From positions 2,542,001 to 2,606,000 of the forward strand of contig NZ_CP140151.1 of the NCBI RefSeq assembly GCF_034479555.1: a stretch of DNA of 64,000 nt. Direction: 5' to 3'. The position numbers were made by a program, and so were the translations under genes. Of this stretch, positions 1 to 9,705 are shown piece after piece. Position 1 is the first letter of the stretch. Each line of letters opens with the position of its first letter. The notes under the pieces were generated by a model, which saw only the letters and a program-made list of their open reading frames with translations, had not been told where the DNA came from and ran no database searches. Source of the stretch: Chromohalobacter canadensis. GTDB taxonomy: Bacteria; Pseudomonadota; Gammaproteobacteria; Pseudomonadales; Halomonadaceae.

Positions 1-95
1 TTTTCGCCAATTTTTGCCTTGTCTGATCATCGCTCGTCAGCTTTTCAGATGAGGCCTGGCCAGTTATTTCTACATCGACGCGAAGAGGAAGGCTC

Positions 96-437
96 ATGGA
101 TTGTCTGTTCTGCAAGATGGTCAACCGCGATATCGAGCCTGATATCGTCTACGAGGACGATCATGTTTTGGCGTTCAACGACATCAATCCCCAGGCGCCC
201 ACGCATATCCTGATCATCCCCAAGAAGCACATTGCCACGCTCAATGACATCGAAGAGGGCGATCTGGCGTTGGTCGGGCGGCTGCAGCATACCGCCGCAC
301 GCGTGGCGCGGGATCTCGGTTTTGCCGAGGACGGTTATCGCGTGGTGATGAATTGCAATGACCATGGCGGCCAGTCGGTCTATCATGTGCATATGCATTT
401 GATGGGCGGTCGTCGCTTCACTTGGCCAGCGGGCTGA
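96..437 (+). CDS. HIT (histidine triad) family protein, HinT-like
   Basis: A 113-residue protein of the HIT family, whose HinT-type members hydrolyse purine nucleoside phosphoramidates and related AMP conjugates in the cytosol. The N-terminal CLFCK motif, the IIPKKHI strand and the C-terminal HVHMHLMGG signature (the histidine triad with the catalytic middle histidine) are all present, and the length is typical. An AGGAAGG ribosome site lies 5 bases before the ATG. It stands alone ahead of coq7 with about 136 bases between them. The physiological substrate cannot be read from sequence. Confidence 0.93.
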   Translation: MDCLFCKMVNRDIEPDIVYEDDHVLAFNDINPQAPTHILIIPKKHIATLNDIEEGDLALVGRLQHTAARVARDLGFAEDGYRVVMNCNDHGGQSVYHVHMHLMGGRRFTWPAG

Positions 438-573
438 CCGTAACGCGCCAGCATCTTGCGCGTTTCTTCCCAGCGATGGACGCATCGATGCTACCGGGCC
501 GCTCGCTCCGTGAGTGGCCCGGTTTCACGATGACCGCGCTTTACACTCCGCTTCGTTGCATGGAGATTCCTAC

Positions 574-1215
574 ATGTCCCGTCAGCTGTCCCGCACCGAT
601 AATCTGATCCAGCAGTTCGATACCATTCTGCGCACGCTGGTGCCGCACGCCGCCAGCGCCTCGCGGGCCAATCCCGCTGTGGGGACGCAGGATGCCGAAA
701 TGACCGACGCCGAGCGTCGCCATGCCGCGGGGTTGATGCGCATCAATCATACCGGCGAGGTGTGCGCCCAGGCGCTCTATCAGGGCCAGGGAGCAACCGC
801 CAAACTGCACGAGACGCGCGATCAAATGGAGCAGGCGGCGGCTGAGGAAATCGACCATCTTGCCTGGTGCGATGAACGCCTTTGCGAGCTCAACGACCGG
901 ACCAGCTACCTCAATCCGGCGTTCTACGCGGCGTCTTTCGGCATGGGCGCGTTGGCCGGCAAGCTGGGTGACAACATCAGCCTGGGATTCGTCGCTGCCA
1001 CCGAAGAACAAGTCGGTCGCCATCTCGATGATCACATGCACAAGCTGCCGGTGGGCGATCGCCGCTCGCGCGCGATACTCGAGCAGGTGCGCACCGATGA
1101 GGCGCATCATGAACGCTGGGCGCTGGAGGCGGGTGGCTCGCGCTTTCCTGCGCCTCTCAAGTTCGGCATGCGGATGATGTCGCAGGTGATGACCCGATCG
1201 GTTTATAAGCTATAA
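574..1215 (+). CDS. coq7: 2-polyprenyl-3-methyl-6-methoxy-1,4-benzoquinol hydroxylase (Coq7)
   Basis: Coq7 carries out the last ring hydroxylation of ubiquinone biosynthesis with a carboxylate-bridged di-iron centre at the inner membrane. The metal ligands appear as NHTGE near residue 60, EEIDH near 91-95, ATEEQ in the middle and DEAHH near the C-terminus. The start at 574 is preferred over a longer frame from 514 because GGAG sits 8 bases upstream and the product (213 aa) begins MSRQLSRTD, matching the family's usual N-terminus. This is the di-iron route, an alternative to the flavin enzyme UbiF. A strong terminator follows the stop. Confidence 0.93.
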   Translation: MSRQLSRTDNLIQQFDTILRTLVPHAASASRANPAVGTQDAEMTDAERRHAAGLMRINHTGEVCAQALYQGQGATAKLHETRDQMEQAAAEEIDHLAWCDERLCELNDRTSYLNPAFYAASFGMGALAGKLGDNISLGFVAATEEQVGRHLDDHMHKLPVGDRRSRAILEQVRTDEAHHERWALEAGGSRFPAPLKFGMRMMSQVMTRSVYKL

Positions 1216-1244
1216 GTTCGAAGCCGGACGCTAGAAGCATTCCC

Positions 1245-1288
1245 AAAAAGCGCCCCCACCTTGGTCAGACCGAGGTGGGGGCGCTTTT
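1245..1288. terminator. Bidirectional intrinsic terminator between coq7 and speD
   Basis: A near-perfect inverted repeat of about 20 bp (core AGCGCCCCCACC / GGTGGGGGCGCT) is flanked by five A on the left and five T on the right. It therefore gives a hairpin followed by a U-run on either strand, suited to the convergent coq7 and speD genes. Confidence 0.92.
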
Positions 1289-1337
1289 TCTTACAGCTTC
1301 ATACTGACGGCTCAGGGCTGAGCCGCGAAACGGTAGG

Positions 1338-2132
1338 TCAGTCGAGGTTGCGGGAATAGAAGATTTCCAGCATTTCCTTGCGCAGCCGATCCTCGATATT
1401 GCGGGCTTCCTCGAAGGTGAGATCGCGGCGCGTGCTGCCGAACAGGTAGTTGTCGAGTTCGAAGTCTTTCAGCAACATCTTGGTGTGGAACATGTTTTCC
1501 TGATAGACGTTGACGTCGACCATCTGATAAGCGCGCTTGGTGTCTTCCGCCAGGTAGTCCTGGATGGAGGTGATGTCATGATCGATGAACAGCTTGCGGC
1601 CGTCGACGTCGCGCGTGAAGCCGCGCACGCGATAGTCCGTGGTCACGATGTCGGAATCGAAACTGTGGATGAGATAGTTCAGCGCCTTGAGCGGGCTGAT
1701 CATGCCGCAGGTGGACACGTCGATGTCCAGGCGGAAGGTGCTGATGCCGTTGTCCGGATGCGATTCCGGATAGGTATGCACCGTGACGTGGCTCTTGTCG
1801 AGATGTCCGAGTACGGTTTCGGGTAACGGCCCCGGGCCCGGCTCGATATGCTCGGGATCGTGCTCATCGAGTTCGTGCTCGGCGATGAGGATGGTCACGC
1901 TGGCACCGTGTGGCTCGTAATCCTGGCGCGAGATGTTGAGCACATGCGCACCGATGATATTGGTGACGTCCTTGAGTATCTGTGTCAGGCGTTCGGCGTT
2001 GTAAAGCTCGTCGATGTAATCGATGTAAGCTTTGCGCTGCTCTTCCGTCTTGGCATAGCAGATATCATAGATATTGAAGCTCAGCGAGCTGGTCAGGTTG
2101 TTGAACCCGTGGAGTCGGAGATTATCGGTCAC
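1338..2132 (-). CDS. speD: S-adenosylmethionine decarboxylase proenzyme (SpeD)
   Basis: SpeD makes decarboxylated S-adenosylmethionine, the aminopropyl donor for spermidine. It is a pyruvoyl enzyme: the proenzyme self-cleaves at the Lys-Ser bond in [13 protein letters not shown] (Ser about residue 114), turning the serine into pyruvate. Length (264 aa) and sequence match the E. coli-type class 1 enzyme, including [13 protein letters not shown] and [16 protein letters not shown] chose the GTG at 2132 because GGGAGG lies 7 bases upstream and the product then starts like the family; a TTG five codons earlier would place the Shine-Dalgarno inside the gene. No speE is adjacent. Confidence 0.93.
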   Translation of the reverse strand: MTDNLRLHGFNNLTSSLSFNIYDICYAKTEEQRKAYIDYIDELYNAERLTQILKDVTNIIGAHVLNISRQDYEPHGASVTILIAEHELDEHDPEHIEPGPGPLPETVLGHLDKSHVTVHTYPESHPDNGISTFRLDIDVSTCGMISPLKALNYLIHSFDSDIVTTDYRVRGFTRDVDGRKLFIDHDITSIQDYLAEDTKRAYQMVDVNVYQENMFHTKMLLKDFELDNYLFGSTRRDLTFEEARNIEDRLRKEMLEIFYSRNLD

Positions 2133-2316
2133 GTCCGAGCCTCCCAATTGGCAGGTTGGTACTGAACCCGACGAACAGGCGCCGGAACCCGAGCAGATGC
2201 GTATACAGGAAGGCGCGTATTATGCACATCCACCGTGACCGGCGCATCTGTCGATTGCAAAATCTTCCACGCCGCCATGCTCACCATTTCGCCATGCACG
2301 AGCTGCACCGGGTACT

Positions 2317-2742
2317 TCATGCCTCGACGTCGGCGATCTCGTAGGAATGCGTCATCTCGACGCCACCGCGCGCGAGCATGATGGACGCGCTGCAATACTT
2401 GTCGGCGGAGAGTTCCACCGCGCGCTTGACCTGGGCTTCCTTGAGGCCGTGCCCCGTCACCTTGAAATGCACATGGATCTTGGTGAACACAGAGGGCGTG
2501 CCCTCGGCACGTTCGGCCTCGACGCTCGCCACGCAGTCGGTCACGGAGGCACGCGCCTTTTCGAGAATCTGCATGACGTCGAACGAGGTGCAGCCGCCCA
2601 GGCCCATGAGCATCATTTCCATGGGGCGTGCACCGGTATTGCGACCGCCGTGCTCGGGGTTGCCATCGAGAACCACGCTATGGCCACTGCCGGCCTCGGC
2701 GATGAACTGACGGCCATCGGTCCACTTGATGCTGGCTTTCAT
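2317..2742 (-). CDS. OsmC family protein
   Basis: A 141-residue OsmC/Ohr-fold protein. Family members are thiol peroxidases acting on organic hydroperoxides; this one resembles the YhfA subgroup. The two catalytic-type cysteines are visible in GLGGCTSFDVM (about residue 52) and DKYCSASIM (about 116). GAGGAA lies about 10 bases before the ATG. It is upstream of speD on the same strand, but about 185 bases of intervening sequence argue against tight coupling. Substrate is unknown; a general redox role is inferred from the family. Confidence 0.85.
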   Translation of the reverse strand: MKASIKWTDGRQFIAEAGSGHSVVLDGNPEHGGRNTGARPMEMMLMGLGGCTSFDVMQILEKARASVTDCVASVEAERAEGTPSVFTKIHVHFKVTGHGLKEAQVKRAVELSADKYCSASIMLARGGVEMTHSYEIADVEA

Positions 2743-2894
2743 GGGCTGGAATTCCTCATCTGTCTGCGTCTGCCACGCGTCTGGAGCGTGGCCTGAAAAC
2801 GTTGCATGGTAACGGGATTGATGTGTCTGTGTCGCCTCTCGCTGCGAGCGCCGCGATGGTCATTTACTCAATGTGGGGATGCCTGCGGCCGATC

Positions 2895-3563
2895 TCAAAT
2901 GCCGCGCAGATGGGCGTCCAGCGCCTCGAGGCGCTCGGGAGTGCCAACATCCACCCAGTCACCGCGATGATGAGTGCCGCCGGTACGTCCCGCCATGATC
3001 GCCTCACGGAGCAGGGGCGCCAGCTTGGCGGGCGAGTCGTCAGGCAGTGAGGCGACGAGGGCGGGGTCGAGTATCGCCAGCCCCGCGTAGGTCAGTCGGG
3101 GTGTGCTTTCGAGCCGCACGCGCCCCGCATCGTCGAGGGCAAAGTCGCCCTCGGCGTGATGGTCGGGATTGTCGACCAGTATCAGATGGGCGAGGTCGTT
3201 CCTCAACTCGGGAAGCGTTTCGAGAGCGACATCGCACCAGACGTCGCCGTTGATGAGGAGAAAGGGTGCGTCTCCCAGCAAGGGCAGTGCGTGGCGAATG
3301 CCGCCTGCCGTCTCGAGGGGCGTCCTCTCGTGGCTGAAGGCGAGCGATACACCGAAGCGTTGGCCGTCGCCGAGCGCCTCGACGATCTGCTCGGCGCGGT
3401 AGCTGACGTTGATCACGACGTCGGTGATGCCCGCTGCCGCCAGCCGCTCAAGATGGTGCACGATCAATGGCTTGTCGGCGACCGTCAGCAGCGGCTTGGG
3501 ACAATGATCAGTAAGGGGGCGCATCCGCGACCCCAGGCCAGCGGCGAGGATCATGGCCTTCAT
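2895..3563 (-). CDS. murU: N-acetylmuramate alpha-1-phosphate uridylyltransferase (MurU)
   Basis: A 222-residue sugar-1-phosphate nucleotidyltransferase. It begins MKAMILAAGLGSRMRPLT (the nucleotide-binding GLGxRxRP loop), has KPLLTVADKPLI after it, and contains LLINGDVWCD with the metal-binding aspartate. In Pseudomonas, MurU makes UDP-MurNAc from MurNAc-1-phosphate in a peptidoglycan-recycling route that bypasses de novo synthesis and confers fosfomycin tolerance. The start codon overlaps the stop of amgK (ATGA), so the two are translationally coupled. Pairing with AmgK is the main reason for MurU over generic glucose-1-phosphate thymidylyltransferases. Confidence 0.86.
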   Translation of the reverse strand: MKAMILAAGLGSRMRPLTDHCPKPLLTVADKPLIVHHLERLAAAGITDVVINVSYRAEQIVEALGDGQRFGVSLAFSHERTPLETAGGIRHALPLLGDAPFLLINGDVWCDVALETLPELRNDLAHLILVDNPDHHAEGDFALDDAGRVRLESTPRLTYAGLAILDPALVASLPDDSPAKLAPLLREAIMAGRTGGTHHRGDWVDVGTPERLEALDAHLRGI

Positions 3564-4591
3564 GAAATGCGCTCCTCCAGGGAATGGTCGATGCCCCGGC
3601 GGTCGAGTTCGCGGCACAGCGCGGGGGTGAAGGTAGTGCCTATCCAGGTGAGAAATTCACCGTACTCGGGCACTGCCGCGAGCCCTTGCCGCAGATGCTC
3701 CAGGAAGTGCGGCAGACGCTCCAGGTAGCGTGGCTTGGCATCGCGCAGTGTCAGGCGACAGAAAATCCCCAGCACCTTGAGCGAGCGCTGCACGCCCATG
3801 GCCTCGACCTGGCGATGAAAGGTGTTGGCGTCGATGGGCGGCAGTCGACCATCCTCCTGCGCGCGTTGGCGGAAATTTTCGATGAAGTCGGCCATGTGCG
3901 CCTGTGACCACAGGCGATAGCGTCCGCGTAGCAGCGATACCAGGTCGTAGCTGATCGGTCCTTTGACGGCATCCTGGAAGTCGATGAGCCACAGTGCGTC
4001 CTCGTGCAGCATCAGGTTCATGGCATCGAAGTCGCGATGGACGGCGACCCGGGGCTGCACGAGGGCGCTGTCGATGAGTGACTCGCGCAGAGCGGGCCAA
4101 CTGAGCGGTGCGGGAAGATCGAGAAGCTTCGTGAGACACCACTCGGGGAACAGGTCCAGTTCACGCGCTAGCAGGGCACGGTCATACTCGGGCAGGTCGT
4201 CGTAGGGCGCTTGGCGCTGCAGGCATTCCAGCAGATGCAAGGCACGTTCGAACCAGGTGTGGGCATCGGTAGCGTTCCCCAAGTGATGATGCATGACGTC
4301 GTCGCCCAGGTCTTCGAGCTCGACGAAGCCGGCCTCGAGATCGATGGCATACAGGGCAGGAACTGGTAGCCGGGCCGCACGCCAGGCGCGGGCGATGTCC
4401 ACGAACGCTTGGCTGTTCTCGTGCTCGGGTGGGGCATCCATCAGCACACGCTCGGTCCCGTCGGGCAGACGGAAACGGTAGTAATGGCGGAAACTGGCAT
4501 CGCCGGCGACGTCTTCCAGCGGGCAGGCGTCGACGGGCAGGGTGTGTTGCTGGGCGACCCAGCGTTGCAGGGTTTCCGAGCGCTCGTTCAT
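3560..4591 (-). CDS. amgK: N-acetylmuramate/N-acetylglucosamine anomeric kinase (AmgK)
   Basis: A 343-residue aminoglycoside-phosphotransferase-fold kinase. It shows the catalytic loop VHRDFDAMNLML (Brenner motif) and the metal-binding LIDFQDAVKGPISYDLVSLLR. AmgK phosphorylates the anomeric hydroxyl of MurNAc or GlcNAc recovered from the wall, feeding MurU. The start at 4591 has GAGGAG 6 bases upstream; the frame is open for another 64 codons but that stretch is low in family character. It is divergent from lptD, as in Pseudomonas, where this recycling pair sits beside the lptD-surA operon. Confidence 0.87.
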   Translation of the reverse strand: MNERSETLQRWVAQQHTLPVDACPLEDVAGDASFRHYYRFRLPDGTERVLMDAPPEHENSQAFVDIARAWRAARLPVPALYAIDLEAGFVELEDLGDDVMHHHLGNATDAHTWFERALHLLECLQRQAPYDDLPEYDRALLARELDLFPEWCLTKLLDLPAPLSWPALRESLIDSALVQPRVAVHRDFDAMNLMLHEDALWLIDFQDAVKGPISYDLVSLLRGRYRLWSQAHMADFIENFRQRAQEDGRLPPIDANTFHRQVEAMGVQRSLKVLGIFCRLTLRDAKPRYLERLPHFLEHLRQGLAAVPEYGEFLTWIGTTFTPALCRELDRRGIDHSLEERIS

Positions 4592-4804
4592 GCAGGCTCC
4601 TCGTGGGTTGCGTGTTGACGGGCCTGGTTCGCCGCCGCATGCTGGGCGTCGATTCCCTGGCGCGTCCTTCACTCGTCGCGCATCGCCGACGCTCATGGCG
4701 CCGCGTGATACGTCTGCGTGCCGCGCTTGTGTGTCTTCGCGAGGCAGACGCACGCGACAGGGGCTGTATAATACCGATTCCACTCGGCAAGGACACAGAG
4801 GACC

Positions 4805-7270
4805 ATGGGCAAGCGACTCTTCTGGACTGCCCTCTCAGGCTTGATGACCGCCGCTGCCCACGCGGCGCCTCCCGCTCCCCTGCCCGCGCAGCAGTTGGAC
4901 TGGCAGCCTTGGGGCGATAGCGCGCCGCAAGGCGCATTGTGTAGCGGACGCTACGTCGAGCCGGGCTATCAGTTGCCCGCCGGCGAGACGCCTCAGCAGA
5001 TCCGTACCGATTCGGCTGAAGCGGCCTATGGCGACGATGGCGGCACCATGCTGTCTGGCGAGGTGGCGCTGCGGCGTGGCGAGACGCAACTCGAATCGCC
5101 GCGCGTGCGTGTCAACGCCGCGCGTGATCGCGCCTTCGCCGAGGGCCCAACGGCGGTTCGCAATCCTGGGCTGCTGGTGCGCGGCGACGATGCCAGCATG
5201 GCGCTGGATAGCGACGCCGCCCAGATCGACAATGCACATTATGTCATCCACGATCAGCGCTTGCGTGGCGACGCCATCGAACTTCAACGCCTGGCCGACG
5301 GCCGCTATCGCCTCGACGATGCCAGCTTCACCACCTGCGAACCGGGTAATCGCCTGTGGCGCATGGTGGGCAGCGACGTGACTCTGGATCGCACCGAGGG
5401 CTTCGGTACCGCGACCAATGCACGCCTGGAGATGGGTGACGTGCCGGTCTTCTACTGGCCATGGGTGCGCTTCCCCATCGATGACCGCCGGCAGAGCGGC
5501 TTTCTATGGCCGTCGCTGGGCTTGTCGAGCGATGGACTCGACTATACTCAGCCCTACTATCTCAACTTGGCGCCCAATTACGATGCCACCCTGTCTCCGC
5601 GCTGGATGAGCGAGCATGGTGCCATGCTGGGCGGTGAGTTTCGTTACTTGTTCGGTAGCGATCAAGGGACGGTCGAAGGCGCCTACTTGGCCAGCGACCG
5701 GGGCGGCGCCAGCGATAATCCCAATGATCCCGATGACGCCTTCGAAGACGAAGCGCGCTGGTACATCGATTATCAGCATGCGGGGCGCTTCTCGTCGCAG
5801 TTGGATTATCAACTGGCCTATGGTGCGGCAAGCGACGGGCGCTACTTCGATGATTTCGGCCGCAATTTCGCCGAGCAGGATACCGACCACCTGGCGCGTT
5901 TGGCGCGCATGACTTATCGCGGCGATACCTGGCGCCTCGATGCGCGTGCCCAAGGTTATCAAAAGCTCGACTATCCGCTCGATGAGGATGACAAGCCGTT
6001 CTATCGGCTGCCCAGCCTGAGCGCGGATGCCCGCTGGAGCCAGGACAACGGCTTCTATCAGGAGTGGAATTCCAACGCGACCTACTTCTGGCGCAATCTC
6101 GACGGTGTCGACAGCCAAGGGTTCTGGACGGACGAGGAAACCGGCAATCGGCGCAGAATTCCGCTGCGCGAGGCCGCCAATGGCTCGCGCGTGCATTTGA
6201 CGCCGGCGCTGGGGTGGCGTGCCGATCCCAGTTGGGGCTTTTTCGAGCCGCGTGCGCAGCTCTGGCAGTCGAGCTATCAACTCGATTACGGCAATCGGCA
6301 AACCGACCGCGACGAGGATCCTTCCCTGGTGGCGCCGGTGCTATCGATGGATTCAGGGCTGATCTTCGAGCGTGACACCACGCTATTCGGCACCGATTGG
6401 CGCCAGACCCTGGAGCCACGGCTCTATTACGCCTACGTGCCGGAGCGTGACCAGAGCGACTTCCCCGACTTCGATACCAGTGAACGTGCCGTGTCCTGGG
6501 GGCAACTGTGGTCACCTTACCGTTTCTCCGGCGCCGACCGCCTGGGTGATGTCAACAAGCTGTCCTATGGCGCGTCCACCCGCTTTTTGGAAGACGACAC
6601 CGGGCGCGAGCGCCTGTCGCTATCGGTGGGGCAGAGCAGCTACTTCTCCGATCGCAACATCGACATGAGAGGCGCCCCCGACACCTTGCCGAACCGCGAG
6701 GACAACTATCAGGACTGGTACAACGCCACGCGGGACCGCTCGCCGGTGATCACTGAGCTGGAGTGGCAGATGACCGAGCGCTGGCGTAGCCGCTATTCCT
6801 GGTACTACGATCCCGATCGGAGCATGACCGAGAAAGCTTCGGCGTATCTGCAGTATCAGGATCCCGCCGGTCACGTATTGAACCTTGGCTATAATTGGCA
6901 ACTCGAAGGGTTCCAGCCGCAGGACGATGAAGAGGATCGTCTGGGCTACAATCGCGAGGATTACGACGTGTCCTTCGCGTATCAGGCGACACCGAGTCTG
7001 GATTTGATCGGTCGTTTCTTGTACGACAACACCAACGACCGCGCCCTGGAACAATTGGCGGGTGTCCAGTTCAACGACTGTTGCTCTGCGGTACAACTCG
7101 TCTGGCGTGAGTGGGTCGAAGACAATGACACTGCCAATCGCATCGATGACGACTACACGGATCGCGGACTGTTCCTGCGCTTCGTGTTCAAGGGCTTGGG
7201 TGGCGTTGGCCAGGAAGCCGATAGTTACTTCGAGGAAGCCATCCCCGGTTATCGGGCGACTAGCTTCTAA
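4805..7270 (+). CDS. lptD: LPS-assembly protein LptD
   Basis: The outer-membrane beta-barrel that, with the lipoprotein LptE, inserts lipopolysaccharide into the outer leaflet. A cleavable signal peptide (about residues 1-21, ending AHA) precedes a periplasmic OstA/jellyroll domain (about 60-200) and a long barrel rich in Tyr, Trp and Asp. Four cysteines at about 46, 178, 759 and 760 match the pattern that forms the two essential disulfides in E. coli LptD, with the adjacent pair in NDCCSAV. At 821 residues it is slightly longer than the E. coli protein. First gene of the lptD-surA-pdxA-rsmA-apaG-apaH run and divergent from amgK. Confidence 0.95.
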   Translation: MGKRLFWTALSGLMTAAAHAAPPAPLPAQQLDWQPWGDSAPQGALCSGRYVEPGYQLPAGETPQQIRTDSAEAAYGDDGGTMLSGEVALRRGETQLESPRVRVNAARDRAFAEGPTAVRNPGLLVRGDDASMALDSDAAQIDNAHYVIHDQRLRGDAIELQRLADGRYRLDDASFTTCEPGNRLWRMVGSDVTLDRTEGFGTATNARLEMGDVPVFYWPWVRFPIDDRRQSGFLWPSLGLSSDGLDYTQPYYLNLAPNYDATLSPRWMSEHGAMLGGEFRYLFGSDQGTVEGAYLASDRGGASDNPNDPDDAFEDEARWYIDYQHAGRFSSQLDYQLAYGAASDGRYFDDFGRNFAEQDTDHLARLARMTYRGDTWRLDARAQGYQKLDYPLDEDDKPFYRLPSLSADARWSQDNGFYQEWNSNATYFWRNLDGVDSQGFWTDEETGNRRRIPLREAANGSRVHLTPALGWRADPSWGFFEPRAQLWQSSYQLDYGNRQTDRDEDPSLVAPVLSMDSGLIFERDTTLFGTDWRQTLEPRLYYAYVPERDQSDFPDFDTSERAVSWGQLWSPYRFSGADRLGDVNKLSYGASTRFLEDDTGRERLSLSVGQSSYFSDRNIDMRGAPDTLPNREDNYQDWYNATRDRSPVITELEWQMTERWRSRYSWYYDPDRSMTEKASAYLQYQDPAGHVLNLGYNWQLEGFQPQDDEEDRLGYNREDYDVSFAYQATPSLDLIGRFLYDNTNDRALEQLAGVQFNDCCSAVQLVWREWVEDNDTANRIDDDYTDRGLFLRFVFKGLGGVGQEADSYFEEAIPGYRATSF

Positions 7271-7342
7271 GTCACACTGGCATCTATTCACCGCCGGTTC
7301 AGGCATGCGCCGGCGACAAGACAGTAACGTAGAGAGGACTTC

Positions 7343-8650
7343 ATGCGCTTGAGATCGTTCGCCTCCCTGGGCTTCATGCTACTGATGGCGTTGACGCCAC
7401 TGGTGGCCTTGGCACAGCCCCAGCCGCTGGACCGCATCGTGGCAGTCGTCAACAAGGATGCGATCATGCAGAGCCAGCTCGAAGATCGCGTTACCCAGGT
7501 AAGTCAGCAGATGGCCAGCCGCAATGTGCCCGTGCCGGACGAAGATGACCTGCGACGCCAGGTACTTGATCGCATGATCGTCGAGCAGATCCAGCTGCAG
7601 ATGGCTGAGCGCGCCAATGTGAGCATCGACGATACGCAGCTCAATGCCGCCGTGCGCGATATTGCCAAGAACAATGACATGTCGCTGGATGAGTTCGCTG
7701 ACTCGCTCGAGGCAGACGGCATGTCGCTGGCGGCGGTACGCGAACAAGTACGCCGCGAAATGCTGCTGCGCCAGGTACAGCAGAGCCAGGTCGCCAGCCG
7801 CGTCAACGTTACCGATCGTGAGGTCGATCGCTATCTTGAGCAGCAAGGTGAGTCCTCCGATACGGCTTATCATCTGGCACACATTCTCGTCTCGCTGCCC
7901 GAGTCGCCCACGCCTGAGCAGGTTGAACAGGCGCAGACCGAGGCCCGCGATCTGTATCGCCAGCTACAGGATGGCGCCGACTTTCAGCAACTCGCCACGG
8001 CCGACTCCGATGGCGAACAGGCGCTGTCCGGTGGTGATCTAGGCTGGCGCCGTGGTGACCAGTTGCCGACGATCTTTGCTGATGTGGTGCCCCAACTCGC
8101 CGACGGCGAGGTCAGCGAGCCGGTACGCAGCCCTAGTGGCTTCCACTTGGTCAAGCGCATCGAGACGCGTGGCGGCCAGGGCGAACAGGAGACGGTGGTC
8201 ACCGAGAACCAAGTGCGTCATATCCTGATTGGCACCAACCCGAATCGTAACGACGAACAGGCCGAGTCACTGGCCGAGGACATTCGTCAACGGATCGCGG
8301 GGGGCGAGAGCTTTGCTGAGTTGGCGCAGCAGTATAGCGACGACGACGGTAGCGCCCTCGATGGCGGCGAACTGGGCTGGGTGCGCCCCGGACAGATGGT
8401 GCCGGCGTTCGAGGATGCCGTGGATGACATGAGTGTCGGCGAGTTGTCTCAGCCGGTGCGTTCGCGCTTTGGTTATCATGTGATCGAGCTCGAAGATCGT
8501 CGCCAGCAGGACGTGACCCGTGATGCCCAGCGCGAACAGGTCCGGCAGACCCTGTTCCAGCGCAAGGTGAACGACGAGCTCGAGGCCTGGACGCAAGAGA
8601 TCCGTTCCGGCGCGTATATCGATAACCGTCTGGAAGACAGCCAGCAGTGA
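7343..8650 (+). CDS. surA: Periplasmic chaperone / peptidyl-prolyl isomerase SurA
   Basis: SurA escorts unfolded outer-membrane proteins, LptD among them, through the periplasm. The 435-residue product has a signal peptide (about residues 1-25, cut after ALA), an N-terminal chaperone domain (about 25-165), two parvulin domains (about 170-275 and 290-390, each with an AHILV or RHILIG strand and a GGDLGW or GGELGW motif), and a C-terminal helix. AGAGAGGA precedes the ATG. It lies 72 bases after lptD, whose product is one of its clients, and its stop overlaps the pdxA start. Confidence 0.95.
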   Translation: MRLRSFASLGFMLLMALTPLVALAQPQPLDRIVAVVNKDAIMQSQLEDRVTQVSQQMASRNVPVPDEDDLRRQVLDRMIVEQIQLQMAERANVSIDDTQLNAAVRDIAKNNDMSLDEFADSLEADGMSLAAVREQVRREMLLRQVQQSQVASRVNVTDREVDRYLEQQGESSDTAYHLAHILVSLPESPTPEQVEQAQTEARDLYRQLQDGADFQQLATADSDGEQALSGGDLGWRRGDQLPTIFADVVPQLADGEVSEPVRSPSGFHLVKRIETRGGQGEQETVVTENQVRHILIGTNPNRNDEQAESLAEDIRQRIAGGESFAELAQQYSDDDGSALDGGELGWVRPGQMVPAFEDAVDDMSVGELSQPVRSRFGYHVIELEDRRQQDVTRDAQREQVRQTLFQRKVNDELEAWTQEIRSGAYIDNRLEDSQQ

Positions 8651-9672
8651 TGACGTCTTCTCCGGTGCTGGCATTGACCACCGGCGAGCCGGCGGGGATC
8701 GGCCCGGATTTGACGCTGGCGCTGGCGGTGGCTTGGCAGGATCACGAGACGCGCCTCGTCGCCATCGGCGATCCCGAATTGTTGGCCGAGCGCGCCGCAC
8801 GCTTGGCGTTGGCGGTGCGCATCGTCCCGTTGGCCGACGGAGCGCCGGTACCTGCGCCGCGTGACGGTGTCTTGCCGGTGTGGCCGGTGCGACTGCGAGC
8901 CCCCAGCGAGGCCGGTCGGCTCGACCCTGCCAACGCCGCCTATGTGCTCGAAACGCTGGATGTCGCTATTGCGGCCTGCCGCGATGGTCATGCCGATGCC
9001 ATGGTCACCGCGCCCTTGCACAAGGGTGCGATCATCGAGGGCGGCTATCCGGGTTTTACCGGCCACACCGAATACCTCCGCGATGCCTGTGGCGTCGAAG
9101 AGGTGGTGATGATGCTGGCCACCGAGCGCACCGAGCCACCCTTACGCGTGGCGCTGGCGACGACGCATCTCCCTCTACGCGCGGTGGCCGATGCCATCGA
9201 TGCCGAGAGTTTACGTCGCGTGACAACGATTCTAGACGCGGATCTACGTCGCCACTTCGGCATCGCACGGCCGCGCATCCTGGTATGCGGTCTCAATCCG
9301 CATGCCGGCGAGGAGGGGCATCTGGGCGTCGAAGAGCGTGATATCATCGCGCCGGCGCTGGCTGAGCTGCGCCGGGAAGGGCTGGATCTCGTCGGTCCCT
9401 TGCCCGCCGACACGTTGTTCACGCCGCATCACCTTAAAAACGCCGATGCCGTGCTCGCCATGTATCACGATCAGGGCTTGCCGGTACTGAAATATGCCGG
9501 TTTCGGCGAAGCCGCCAACGTGACGCTGGGGCTGCCATTGATTCGCACCTCGGTCGATCACGGTACGGCGCTCGACTTGGCCGCGAGTGGCCAGGCAGAC
9601 GCCGGTAGCTTGCGGGTGGCGCTCGACGTCGCCGCCAGGATGGCCTGCAGCGGCCATGTCGCACCTGAATGA
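8650..9672 (+). CDS. pdxA: 4-hydroxythreonine-4-phosphate dehydrogenase (PdxA)
   Basis: PdxA oxidises 4-phosphohydroxy-L-threonine in the DXP-dependent pyridoxal phosphate route. The 340-residue product opens TTGEPAGIGPDL, carries VTAPLHKGAI and the metal-site GHTEYLRD, and later has MYHDQGLPVLK and HGTALDLA, all typical of PdxA. The ATG at 8650 overlaps the surA stop (TGATG); a GTG one codon earlier is also possible. Coupling of surA and pdxA is conserved in many gammaproteobacteria. Confidence 0.95.
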   Translation: MTSSPVLALTTGEPAGIGPDLTLALAVAWQDHETRLVAIGDPELLAERAARLALAVRIVPLADGAPVPAPRDGVLPVWPVRLRAPSEAGRLDPANAAYVLETLDVAIAACRDGHADAMVTAPLHKGAIIEGGYPGFTGHTEYLRDACGVEEVVMMLATERTEPPLRVALATTHLPLRAVADAIDAESLRRVTTILDADLRRHFGIARPRILVCGLNPHAGEEGHLGVEERDIIAPALAELRREGLDLVGPLPADTLFTPHHLKNADAVLAMYHDQGLPVLKYAGFGEAANVTLGLPLIRTSVDHGTALDLAASGQADAGSLRVALDVAARMACSGHVAPE

Positions 9673-9705
9673 ATGCCCGATTGCCCCAAGGAATACGCCA
9701 CGTCC

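Noticed and set aside
5504..6515. Two long open frames on the minus strand inside lptD
   Set aside because: They are antisense to a clear lptD, have no ribosome sites and show the Arg/Pro or Ile/Val bias of GC-rich shadow frames.
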